DNA from: Desulfobulbaceae bacterium UBA2273
GTDB taxonomy: Bacteria; Desulfobacterota; Desulfobulbia; Desulfobulbales; Desulfurivibrionaceae
Direction: 5' to 3'
DNA length: 64,000 nt
Assembly: GCA_002347095.1 (NCBI GenBank)
Contig: DDWZ01000019.1
Coordinates: 62,001 to 126,000, forward strand
Shown: positions 1 through 7,828 of the stretch, piece after piece
Layout of the letters: each line of letters opens with the position of its first letter
Position numbering within the stretch: the stretch's first letter is position 1
Program-made: the position numbers and the translations under genes
Notes under the pieces: generated by a model
The model's database searches: none
Seen by the model: the letters and a program-made list of their open reading frames with translations, nothing else
Told to the model about the DNA's origin: nothing

Positions 1-423
1 CTCGGCCACGCTGCCGTTGAGGGAAACCTCCATGGCCCGAGCCGGGCAGACGGAGACGCAGAGGCCGCAGGCCGTGCATTTTTCCTCGTCGAACAGCACC
101 GCCATGTCGGGCCGGTGGAGGGAGAGGGCGCCGGTGGGGCAAACGCCGGTGCAGGCCCCGCATTGATAGCATTTTTCATCATCGCGGTGGATATTGCCGG
201 CCATGCTTTTCACTGAAACCCCCATCTCGTTGAGATAGGCGATGCCCTTCTTGACATTGGCCTTGTGGCCGAGGAATTCGAGGACCATGACCCCTTCCTG
301 CTGAAGCAGGATGGTGGCCTTGAGGATGTTGAACTCAAGGTCGTATTTCTTGACCAGATTGCTGATGATGGGCTGGTCGATGACTTCCTTGGGAAACTTC
401 AGAACATAGATTCTCGTATTCAT
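1..423 (-). CDS. NIL domain / 4Fe-4S ferredoxin protein, 3' truncated by window edge
   Basis: The minus frame from ATG at 423 stays open to base 1, giving 141 codons. Residues 1 to about 75 resemble a NIL ligand-binding domain (start MNTRIYVLKFPKEVIDQP). Two 4Fe-4S clusters follow, CYQCGACTGVCPTG and CTACGLCVSVCPAR. Such NIL-ferredoxins are common in anaerobes, where they are linked to electron transfer or sulfur and methionine metabolism; the exact partner is not visible here. The start overlaps the stop of the upstream kinase gene as ATGA, so translation is probably coupled. The C-terminus lies outside the window. Confidence 0.85.
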   Translation of the reverse strand, partial: MNTRIYVLKFPKEVIDQPIISNLVKKYDLEFNILKATILLQQEGVMVLEFLGHKANVKKGIAYLNEMGVSVKSMAGNIHRDDEKCYQCGACTGVCPTGALSLHRPDMAVLFDEEKCTACGLCVSVCPARAMEVSLNGSVAE

Positions 424-986
424 GGCTGCGCCTCCAAGTGGGCGGAAAGCTGGTCTAAAACAGTCTCCACCGGCAGATCGGTTGACAGGGTTATGAGCTG
501 CCCCGGGGCAAGTTCAGCCGGGGGTTCGAACCGCTCTTTCTGCTTCAGGTAAATCTCCCAACGCCCGTCCGATACCGCCTGCGGGTCAAGAGCTCTCTGG
601 GCCATGCGTCGCTTCATTTCCTCTTCCGGACAGACACAGAGCACACAGTATAGCCGAACCCCCAACCGCTGCGCAAGCATCCGCACCTGGTCGCGGTCTG
701 CCTTGCGCTGGTAGGAGGCGTCAAGCACCACGCCTTGGCCTTGGGCCAGATCATGTTCGGCCCGTTCGAGCAGGGCTCCATAGGTTTTGGCCGTGAACTC
801 GCTGGTGTAGATCCCCTGATCCGCGGTTTCGCGCTGGCGGGCGTGCGGAGAGAGACCGGCCAGCTCCTTGCGCACCACGTCGGAGTTGTAATAACGAAGC
901 GTGCGCCGCGTAGCCCAAGCCTGGGCCACGGTGGACTTGCCCGTGGCGATCAGGCCGAAAAAGATGAACAGCTCAGGCTGCGGCAT
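420..986 (-). CDS. P-loop kinase of the AAA_33 / zeta-toxin-like type
   Basis: This 188-residue protein has a Walker A motif GLIATGKST near residue 11 and a later VVLDASYQRKADR segment typical of AAA_33 small-molecule kinases. In many proteobacteria this domain is fused to the C-terminus of a COG2187 kinase-like protein. Here it is a separate gene whose start overlaps the end of that partner (973-1986) by 14 bases, so the two products very likely act together. The substrate is unknown. It is the middle gene of a three-gene minus-strand unit with the NIL ferredoxin. Confidence 0.8.
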   Translation of the reverse strand: MPQPELFIFFGLIATGKSTVAQAWATRRTLRYYNSDVVRKELAGLSPHARQRETADQGIYTSEFTAKTYGALLERAEHDLAQGQGVVLDASYQRKADRDQVRMLAQRLGVRLYCVLCVCPEEEMKRRMAQRALDPQAVSDGRWEIYLKQKERFEPPAELAPGQLITLSTDLPVETVLDQLSAHLEAQP

Positions 987-1986
987 AGCGCTCAGCCAGG
1001 GCGAAGTATTTTTTGGCCTGGTTCAGGCAGTTCTCGGCGGTGGCTGGATCAACCTCCGGGGCATGGGCGGTAAACAGCCCGATCTTGCCGCGCACATAAG
1101 CCCGGTAGCATTTATAGAAGTTGAGCATGGGCAGCAGGGTTGTGTCGTTCGCAGCCCGGCAGAATCGTTCGACAAAATACGCGGAAAGTTCGGGCAGGCC
1201 GTGGAAATCGAGATCCATGGCCAGAAAGGCCACGTCGCTGGCCACGTCGCAGTAGCGGAACCGCTGGTTGAACTCGATGCAGTCGTAGATGTAGATCTCG
1301 TCGGCCAGGCAGATGTTGGCGGAATAGAGGTCGCCGTGGCAGTCGCGGACCCTCCCGGCAGCGATGCGACCGGCAAAGAGATCCTCATGTGTGAGAAAAT
1401 CGCGGGCGTAGCCGCTGATTGCCTCGAACTGCCCTTGGCTCAGGGCGGCGCAGCCGACAAATCCCTGGGTCTGCTCAAAATTTTCCAGCACATTGACGCT
1501 CACCGCCTGGGCCGTGCCGAATTTTTCAATGGCCGGGCCGGTCTCGGCCTTGGCGTAAAAGGGGACCAGGATAGCGATGATCCTATCGAGGATATCCTTG
1601 GTGAGCCCGCCTTGGGCGATGACCTTGGCCATCATCCGCTCTTCCGGCATCCGCGCCATCTTCACCGCGTATTCTATCGGGGTGCCGGGGCCGTCCAGGG
1701 AAAAGGTTCCGCCCTGTTCGGTGATCGCCGTCAAGCCAAGGTACAGGGAGGGGCACAGCCGCCGGTTTAAGACCAGCTCCTCTTCGCAAAAATGCTTGCG
1801 CTGTTCCAGGGCGGTGAAGTTGAGAAATCCGAAATCAACGGGTTTTTTGATCTTGTAGACAAAGTCGCCGGCCAGCAGCACATAGGAGATATGGGTTTGC
1901 ACCAGGGTTATTTCCGGCGCGGGATGCGGGTATGCGTCGGATTGAAGCAGGGCCTGGATGAATGGCGGCAAGGTTGAATCAGCCAT
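973..1986 (-). CDS. COG2187-family aminoglycoside-phosphotransferase-like protein
   Basis: A 337-residue protein starting MADSTLPPFIQAL. It shows DFVYKIKKPVDFGFLNF near the N-terminus (the nucleotide-binding lysine region) and the catalytic-loop-like segment RVRDCHGDLYSANICL, with YIYDCIEFNQRFRYCDVASD after it, as in APH/choline-kinase folds. The start at 1986 is preferred over an upstream ATG because GGGAGG lies 7 bases ahead of it. It probably forms a split version of the usual COG2187-COG0645 fusion with the downstream P-loop kinase. Its true substrate is not known. Confidence 0.8.
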   Translation of the reverse strand: MADSTLPPFIQALLQSDAYPHPAPEITLVQTHISYVLLAGDFVYKIKKPVDFGFLNFTALEQRKHFCEEELVLNRRLCPSLYLGLTAITEQGGTFSLDGPGTPIEYAVKMARMPEERMMAKVIAQGGLTKDILDRIIAILVPFYAKAETGPAIEKFGTAQAVSVNVLENFEQTQGFVGCAALSQGQFEAISGYARDFLTHEDLFAGRIAAGRVRDCHGDLYSANICLADEIYIYDCIEFNQRFRYCDVASDVAFLAMDLDFHGLPELSAYFVERFCRAANDTTLLPMLNFYKCYRAYVRGKIGLFTAHAPEVDPATAENCLNQAKKYFALAERYAAA

Positions 1987-2233
1987 GAGAAAGCCTCCCG
2001 GGTAGGGCTTATGCCGAGATTCGGCGGGAATATCGCACAGACAGCACACGAAAAGTGCTGATCATAACAGAATCATTTATTTCCGTAAACCATGGAGCAG
2101 TAACTCGGCAAAGGCGCTGGCAGCCACGGTTGCTCCGGCATGATTTGAAAATATATTTCATATCTTTTTCGAATCAGGCCGAGAAGATAAGTGAGAGCAG
2201 CCTGCAACCACGTTATCACAGGGGAAAGGAAAA

Positions 2234-2611
2234 ATGACCCAGGCGAACAGAGAGATCCTCATCGTGGACGATACGGCGGTACTCCGCAATATCATGAAGA
2301 TCCAGTTGCAAGGGATGGGGTTTTTCAATATTCACGAAGCCCCGGATGGCAGCGAGGCCTTAAAAATTCTGCATGCCACGAGGATAGATCTGGTCATTTC
2401 CGACTGGAACATGCCGGTGATGAGCGGGTTTGAGTTGCTGCGGGAGATACGCTCCAGTGAGATGTTGAAAGACATCCCCTTTATCATGGTGACGGCGGAG
2501 GCCACCACGGCCAAGATCAGCATGGCCGTGCAGCTCAAGGTGGATGAGTTGATCCTCAAGCCCTTTACCATGGAGATTCTCGAACGAAAAATCAATCGGG
2601 TCATTCACTGA
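2234..2611 (+). CDS. CheY-like single-domain response regulator
   Basis: A 125-residue receiver domain with no output domain. The acidic pair D12-D13, phospho-acceptor D57 (in SDWNMP), T87 and K109 (in ILKPF) are all in place and match CheY numbering. It follows a GGAAAGG ribosome binding site. It presumably acts through phosphorylation-dependent protein binding, in chemotaxis or another signalling route. No cognate kinase is adjacent. The last 7 bases overlap the convergent DUF309 gene. Confidence 0.9.
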   Translation: MTQANREILIVDDTAVLRNIMKIQLQGMGFFNIHEAPDGSEALKILHATRIDLVISDWNMPVMSGFELLREIRSSEMLKDIPFIMVTAEATTAKISMAVQLKVDELILKPFTMEILERKINRVIH

Positions 2612-3153
2612 GACTGATCCTGCCGCGATAGCTTGGGCGGAATTGGATTCAAGCCGCGCAAACTCTCCAAAAGCGTATCCACATCGAAACCGGCGCACTC
2701 CCGCCGGTTTTTTTCGAGTGTTGCCACGGCCCGATCGGCCATCTTGGCCCCTGCCTCGAAATACCCATACTCCCCTTTGATATAAAAACCCGCCGCCCGG
2801 ATCATGGCCTGGAGAATCTCTTTTTCCACGCCATGCGCCCCATGCCACGCCTGTTCCAGAATTTCGTGGACCTCGAAAAAAAGCTCCAAATCCCACAGCA
2901 CCAGCGCCTTGGCTAGAGGGGTGAGGGCCTTGGTGCGGTTGATGGTCGTCAGGGCCAAGGCGTACCCCGCCAGTCTCGCCTCGATATAGGCGACATAGGG
3001 CGCGGCCAACCCCGGGTGCAGATATCGGGCGGCAACGGCGCGGACCGGGGCAAGATCATTCTGGGCCAAGGCCTGGGGCAGGGCCGCGGAAAGCGCATTG
3101 CGGATATCGCGGCTCAGGCGGTCCTGAAACGGCTCAAAGCGAGGAGAACTCAT
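2605..3153 (-). CDS. DUF309 domain protein
   Basis: 182 residues. The segment ELFFEVHEILEQAWHGAHG, followed by EKEILQAMIRAAGFYIKGEYG, matches the DUF309 signature (FEVHE and W, then a helical repeat). The function of the family is not established. The gene ends inside the end of the convergent cheY-like gene, and its start lies 8 bases from the end of the upstream membrane-protein gene, so the two minus-strand genes are probably cotranscribed. Confidence 0.75.
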   Translation of the reverse strand: MSSPRFEPFQDRLSRDIRNALSAALPQALAQNDLAPVRAVAARYLHPGLAAPYVAYIEARLAGYALALTTINRTKALTPLAKALVLWDLELFFEVHEILEQAWHGAHGVEKEILQAMIRAAGFYIKGEYGYFEAGAKMADRAVATLEKNRRECAGFDVDTLLESLRGLNPIPPKLSRQDQSQ

Positions 3154-3161
3154 GGCGATAC

Positions 3162-3665
3162 TTATTTATAGAGATCCGGGTAGAGTTTTTTCAGGCAATC
3201 CGGGCAGATGCTGTGGGTGAAATCGACCGAGGCCTTGGCGGAGATGAATGCTTCCACGCTACTCCACGCGGCCGGGTCATGGGGATCGCCATCTGGGCTG
3301 CGGATTTTCTTGCAGGAGGCGCAGATGGGCAACAGGCCGTGCAGGGTGTTCTTTATCTCAAGAAGCATTCTGATCTGGACGTGGAGGCCAAGGAGAACGA
3401 AGATCGCCCCGGACAGAAAGACGAGGCCGACGAGGAACTCGCCGACAAAGGGGAGATCAAGGAAAAAGATCCCGGCCACCAGGCAGTAAATCAGCAGGAA
3501 AAAAAACATCAGCCCGCGATGCAGACGCAGGGCGCGGATGATCGGCGGTTTGCTGCGCTCGGGGATGAAGGGGGTGAGGATGTGCAGTTCCCGGGCCTTG
3601 AGGAAGCTGAAGAGCATGACCACTGCTCCGATCAGGATCATAACGATGCTCAGAATGTGCTGCAT
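3162..3665 (-). CDS. Small membrane protein with a C-terminal CASCKKIR-type cysteine motif
   Basis: Starting at MQHILSIVMILIGAV (3665) the protein has 167 residues. There are three hydrophobic segments in the first 110 residues, then a cytoplasmic-looking tail with LLPICASCKKIRSPDG, a tryptophan and a valine, and HSICPDCLKKLYP. That paired-cysteine tail is usually found at the end of PAS, response-regulator or GGDEF sensor proteins, where it may bind metal. Here it is attached only to a membrane anchor. The longer reading frame upstream runs through a palindromic repeat, so it is not used. Function unknown. Confidence 0.7.
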   Translation of the reverse strand: MQHILSIVMILIGAVVMLFSFLKARELHILTPFIPERSKPPIIRALRLHRGLMFFFLLIYCLVAGIFFLDLPFVGEFLVGLVFLSGAIFVLLGLHVQIRMLLEIKNTLHGLLPICASCKKIRSPDGDPHDPAAWSSVEAFISAKASVDFTHSICPDCLKKLYPDLYK

Positions 3666-3712
3666 GGCGAAGGGACGCTCCTCGTGATTTGATTGATGGA
3701 ACCTGTGACAAT

Positions 3713-3805
3713 AACAACGGTGCTTTGACAGGCTCAGCACGAACGGTAGTTATTTGAAATTATTGATTTTGTCGTTCGTGCTGAGCCTGTCAAAGCACCG
3801 TTGTT
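3713..3805. repeat. REP-like palindromic element with perfect 32-bp arms
   Basis: Bases 3713-3744 and 3774-3805 are exact reverse complements around a 29-base loop. The arms contain TTTGACAGGCTCAGCACGAA, a sequence family that recurs between genes in many proteobacteria. A diverged copy lies at 39788-39864. It sits upstream of the membrane-protein gene and downstream of the U32 gene. Confidence 0.9.
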
Positions 3806-3845
3806 GCGAGTCCATCATGTTTTTTCAAGTATAGGCATTATTTGT

Positions 3846-5066
3846 TCAGGAGGCCATTTTTTTTCGAAAAAGACCGTTGTTCTCACAGACTGCAGGCGCT
3901 GGGTCAAGGGTGAGGGTGATAAGGCTGTTCGGGTTCGCCTGGGTGAGCTGGGCGCCGTTTGGGCCGGAGAGAGAAAGCACGGTGTGGGCGGTGTTGTTGA
4001 GGCCGCGATCCAGGTATTCCACCCGGTCGCCCTTCGCGATGGGGTTGCGGGTCTCAATAACCGGCTGGGTGCCTGCCTGGCGGACGATGCCCACCGGGGC
4101 ATAGTCGTAGCTGATCATGGGGCCGTCGTAGAGCATGTCGGCTGTGCTTGGCGGCTGGTCGAAGAAGTTTTCCGTGTAGCCGCGGGAACCGATTTTCAGC
4201 AACTCCTCCCGGAAGGATTCGGGCAGGGCGGCGTCAAGCCCCTGCGCACCCCAGTAATCAAGGGCTGCCCGGTAGAGGCGGGTTATGGCCCCCACATAGT
4301 AGACGCTTTTCATCCTCCCCTCGATTTTGAGGCTGTCCGCCCCACCCCGGATCAAATCGGGCAGGCGGTGCAAGAGGCAGAGGTCCTTGGCGTTGAAGAT
4401 ATAGGTGCCGCGGCTGTCTTCCTCCACCGGGAAGAACTGGCCCGGCCGTTTTTCCTCTTCCAGCCGGTAGTGGTAGCGGCAGGGATGGGCGCAGTTGCCC
4501 TGGTTGGCGTCGCGGCCGGTGAGATAGAGGCTCAAGAGGCAGCGGCCCGAATAGGAGATGCACAACGCCCCGTGCACGAAGATCTCCAGCTCCGCCCCGG
4601 TGGCCTGCCGGATCTGGGTGATCTCGGCCAGGGAAAGCTCGCGGGCCAGATTGAGCCGTTTCACCCCTTGGCCCACCCAGAAACGGACACTTTCCAGGTT
4701 GGTAACATTGGCCTGGGTGCTGAGATGGATGGGGATTTCCGGCGCCACCCGTTGGGCCACGGCAAGGATGCCCGGATCGGAGATGATCAGCCCGTCCACC
4801 TTGGCCTCTTGCAGAGCGGCCAGATACTCGGGCAGGTCGGCAAGATCGTCATTGTGGGCAAAGATGTTGAGGGTGGTGTATACTTGGACACCGCGCTCGT
4901 GGGCATAGGCTGTGGCCTGGCCGATTTCCTCGTCGCTGAAATTGGTGGCATGGGCCCGGAGGCTGAATTTCTTGCCGCCGAGATAGACTGCATCCGCACC
5001 GTAGTGGATGGCGGTCTGCATCTTTTCAAAATTGCCTGCTGGGGCAAGAAGTTCCGGGAGTTTCAT
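3846..5066 (-). CDS. U32 peptidase-family protein (YegQ/TrhP type)
   Basis: 406 residues from MKLPELLAPAG. The N-terminus reads AGNFEKMQTAIHYGADAVYLGG, and the family signature HGALCISYSGRCLLS with the cysteines of GNCAHPCRYHY lies near residues 165-195. TrhP/RlhA-type members act in RNA hydroxylation; some relatives were first described as peptidases. The start is 28 bases from the divergent mnmA start, so both promoters must overlap the coding ends. The longer upstream start would read through mnmA and is rejected. Confidence 0.85.
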   Translation of the reverse strand: MKLPELLAPAGNFEKMQTAIHYGADAVYLGGKKFSLRAHATNFSDEEIGQATAYAHERGVQVYTTLNIFAHNDDLADLPEYLAALQEAKVDGLIISDPGILAVAQRVAPEIPIHLSTQANVTNLESVRFWVGQGVKRLNLARELSLAEITQIRQATGAELEIFVHGALCISYSGRCLLSLYLTGRDANQGNCAHPCRYHYRLEEEKRPGQFFPVEEDSRGTYIFNAKDLCLLHRLPDLIRGGADSLKIEGRMKSVYYVGAITRLYRAALDYWGAQGLDAALPESFREELLKIGSRGYTENFFDQPPSTADMLYDGPMISYDYAPVGIVRQAGTQPVIETRNPIAKGDRVEYLDRGLNNTAHTVLSLSGPNGAQLTQANPNSLITLTLDPAPAVCENNGLFRKKMAS

Positions 5067-5094
5067 CAACAAGCCTTTTCGTGCTGGGGATCGG

Positions 5095-6162
5095 ATGGCA
5101 GAGCGTTTCGCAACGACTATACACCAAAAAAATATTGTTGTCGCCATGAGCGGCGGCGTTGATTCTTCGGTGGCCGCCGCCCTGTTGCAACAACAGGGGG
5201 CGCGGGTGCAGGGCGTTTTCATGGCCCTGGCCCAGCCCGATCTGGCTGAGCAACTGCAGCGGGTCCGGGCGGTGGCCGATTTCTTGCGGATTCCCCTGAC
5301 CGTGGTGGATCTGGCCGAACCTTTCCAACGGGAGGTGGTGGACTATTTCTGCGCCGGCTATTTTGCCGGGAAAACCCCCAACCCCTGCGTGGTTTGTAAC
5401 CGCACCATCAAGTGCGGCCTGCTTTTGGATCGGGCGCGGGAGGGTCTTGGGGCGGATCTGCTGGCCACCGGCCATTATGTCCGGATCAGCGGGGAAGGGG
5501 AAGCCGGGTATCGGTTGCTCAAAGGGATTGACCCCACAAAGGATCAATCCTATTTTCTCGCGCTGCTCAGGCAGGAGCAACTGGCCCGCCTCTGCTTTCC
5601 CTTGGGGGATTTCCGGAAGGAGGAGGTGTACGAGCTGGCCGCCGGTTTTGGCTTGGCGTTTCGGGATACTCCGGAGAGTCAGGATATCTGTTTTCTGAAG
5701 CACCAGTCGGTGGCGGAGTTTCTCGCTGTTCATTCCCCGGGGCAAGGGCGACCCGGCCCGATGCTGACCTTGCAGGGCAAGGAACTTGGGCAACACGCGG
5801 GCATCCATCATTATACCATCGGCCAGCGGCGGGGATTGGGTCTGCCGGACGCCACCCCCTGGTATGTGGCAACGCTTGATCCGGAGCGCAACGTGGTGGT
5901 GGTCGGTAAGGACGCGGATCTCTGGCAGCGGGAGATGGTGCTGCCGGTTGTGCATTGGTTGCGCGGCCATCCCCCATCCTTGCCCCATGTCTGCGCGGTG
6001 AAAATCCGTTCCCGGCATCCAGCCTGCCAGGCAGAGATCGTTGGCTTTGATACCGGGGTGCGGCTGACTTTTGCCGAGCCGCAGCGGGCCGTGACCCCCG
6101 GCCAGTTTGCGGTTTTTTATGAGGGAGAGGAAGTTCTGGGATGCGGCGAGATTGCGCGCTGA
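5095..6162 (+). CDS. mnmA: tRNA-specific 2-thiouridylase MnmA
   Basis: 355 residues from ATG 5095, with GGGGA just upstream. The PP-loop AMSGGVDSSVAA activates U34 with ATP. The catalytic cysteines lie in NPCVVCNRTIKCG and SQDICFL, and the family segments ATGHYVRI, KDQSYFLA and GQRRGLGL are present. The enzyme makes the 2-thio group of tRNA wobble uridine. It is divergent from the U32 gene, which could itself act on tRNA if it is TrhP-like, a plausible functional pairing. Confidence 0.95.
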   Translation: MAERFATTIHQKNIVVAMSGGVDSSVAAALLQQQGARVQGVFMALAQPDLAEQLQRVRAVADFLRIPLTVVDLAEPFQREVVDYFCAGYFAGKTPNPCVVCNRTIKCGLLLDRAREGLGADLLATGHYVRISGEGEAGYRLLKGIDPTKDQSYFLALLRQEQLARLCFPLGDFRKEEVYELAAGFGLAFRDTPESQDICFLKHQSVAEFLAVHSPGQGRPGPMLTLQGKELGQHAGIHHYTIGQRRGLGLPDATPWYVATLDPERNVVVVGKDADLWQREMVLPVVHWLRGHPPSLPHVCAVKIRSRHPACQAEIVGFDTGVRLTFAEPQRAVTPGQFAVFYEGEEVLGCGEIAR

Positions 6163-6288
6163 AGCGAAATTTGTGTCTGGCAGCCGCAGCGGAAAAAAGA
6201 TACACTGAGAGCGATGCCGCGTTTGCCAAGCCCTTGTTTGCCAGGCTTGCAAACAGGCCCTGATCACCGGAAAAAATCAAGGAACATC

Positions 6289-7725
6289 ATGAGCGCATTC
6301 ATCTCCAAGACCAAGATTGTGGCCACCCTGGGCCCGGCCTCTTTTTTGCCGGCCGTGCAGAGGCGGCTGATGGCAGCCGGAGTTGATGGCTTTCGCCTGA
6401 ATCTCTCCCACGGAGACTTTGAGGAACACGCCGCGGTGATCGCCAGCCTGCGGAAAATCAGCGGGGAGATGGGGAGGCCGGTGGCCATTATTGTTGACCT
6501 GCCCGGCCCGAAAATGCGGCTGGGCATGGTGCCAAAGCCGATCACCGTGCGGCGGGGGGCCAAGGTCCGTTTCTGGCCCGCAAGCCAGGCCCGTCCAGGG
6601 AAGGGTATCTTTCTGCCCCATGAAATTTCCGGGCTGGCCCAAGGGGTGCGGCCCGGCTCCATCATCTTTGTCGGCGACGGCATGATGCAGTTCAAGGTCA
6701 AGTCCATCGAGGGGGAGATCATTGAAACCGAGGCCCTGGTGGCCGGGGTGGTCCGATCCAACAAGGGGGTCAATATCCCCGGCTATAATACGCCTTCCGG
6801 GGTGCTCACCGAGGAAGACAAGCGCGGCATCGCCTTTGCCATTCAGCACAAGGCCGATGTCATCTGCATCTCCTTTGTCGGCAGCCCCGAGGATATGCTG
6901 GCCGCCCGCGCTCTCCTGCCGCAAACCGGGAACTACCGCCCCTGTCTGTTGGCCAAGATCGAGCGGCGGCAGGCAGTGGCCAACCTGGACTCCATTCTGG
7001 CGCAGGCCGATGCGGTGATGGTGGCTCGGGGCGATTTGGGCATCGAGCTGCCCATCGAGGAGATCCCCGGGCTCCAGAAGGACATCATTCACCGGGCCAA
7101 TATGGCGGCCAAGCCGGTGATCGTCGCCACCCAGATGCTTTTGTCCATGGTGGACAACGCCCGGCCCACCCGGGCCGAGGTCACCGACGTGGCCAACGCC
7201 ATCCTGGACGGCGCCGATGCCATCATGTTTTCCGAGGAGACGGCCATTGGCCATGATCCGGTGGCCGTGGTCCGCATTGCCAAAAAAATTGCCCGGCAGA
7301 CCGAGCGCCGCCTGGTCAAGAGCGGCGGGGTTGCCTTGGAGGTCCGGGCCGCGATCCGCTCCGAAGACAGCATCGATGATCTGATCAGCAGCGCCACCTG
7401 CGATGTTTTGGAGAACCGCACCGTGGACCTGGCCGTTACCCCAACCGCCACCGGGGCTACGGCCAGGCGTATCGCCCGGCTGCGGCCCCGGCCCTGGATT
7501 GTGGCCGTCACCGATAACCAGACGGTCCGCAATATTCTTGCCCTTTCCTCCGGGGTTTTCCCCCTGTACGTATCCTCCGTTTCCCTGTCGGACCGCGAGC
7601 TGGCCGAGTTGCTGAAAGGCGCCGGGCTGGTCCGGTCCGGGACGCAGCGGCTGGTGATCACCGCGGGCAGTCTCACCGGGGTTGCGGGGACCACCAACAG
7701 CCTCAAAATCATCGATGTTTCGTAA
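6289..7725 (+). CDS. pyk: Pyruvate kinase
   Basis: 478 residues from MSAFISKTK, with AAGGA upstream. It carries KIVATLGPAS, RLNLSHG, DLPGPKMRLG, the KIE metal/substrate region (LLAKIERRQAV), MVARGDLGIELP and KPVIVATQMLLSM, followed by a C-terminal alpha/beta domain. It converts phosphoenolpyruvate and ADP to pyruvate and ATP. Some signature positions are unusual (SFVG instead of the common SFVR, PGPK instead of QGPK), so it belongs to a divergent branch, but the catalytic core is intact. Confidence 0.9.
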   Translation: MSAFISKTKIVATLGPASFLPAVQRRLMAAGVDGFRLNLSHGDFEEHAAVIASLRKISGEMGRPVAIIVDLPGPKMRLGMVPKPITVRRGAKVRFWPASQARPGKGIFLPHEISGLAQGVRPGSIIFVGDGMMQFKVKSIEGEIIETEALVAGVVRSNKGVNIPGYNTPSGVLTEEDKRGIAFAIQHKADVICISFVGSPEDMLAARALLPQTGNYRPCLLAKIERRQAVANLDSILAQADAVMVARGDLGIELPIEEIPGLQKDIIHRANMAAKPVIVATQMLLSMVDNARPTRAEVTDVANAILDGADAIMFSEETAIGHDPVAVVRIAKKIARQTERRLVKSGGVALEVRAAIRSEDSIDDLISSATCDVLENRTVDLAVTPTATGATARRIARLRPRPWIVAVTDNQTVRNILALSSGVFPLYVSSVSLSDRELAELLKGAGLVRSGTQRLVITAGSLTGVAGTTNSLKIIDVS

Positions 7726-7761
7726 CCGTTCAGCAGCGGAGCTTCGCGGCTGAACGGTTAC
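7722..7761. terminator. Hairpin at the end of pyk (13-bp arms)
   Basis: GTAACCGTTCAGC at 7722-7734 pairs perfectly with GCTGAACGGTTAC at 7749-7761. It overlaps the pyk stop codon. There is no T tract, so it may be a repeat element rather than a classical terminator. Its arm resembles the ends of the long hairpin at 43597-43704. Confidence 0.6.
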
Positions 7762-7828
7762 ACGAGCAGAGGTGCCGGAAAGCGGCCTTGTTGTTGCAAC
7801 TCCGGAGCACACACAGTATGGCACAGAC

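Noticed and set aside
3801..5162. A 453-codon plus-strand frame
   Set aside because: It is antisense to the U32 gene and lacks any domain signal or ribosome binding site.
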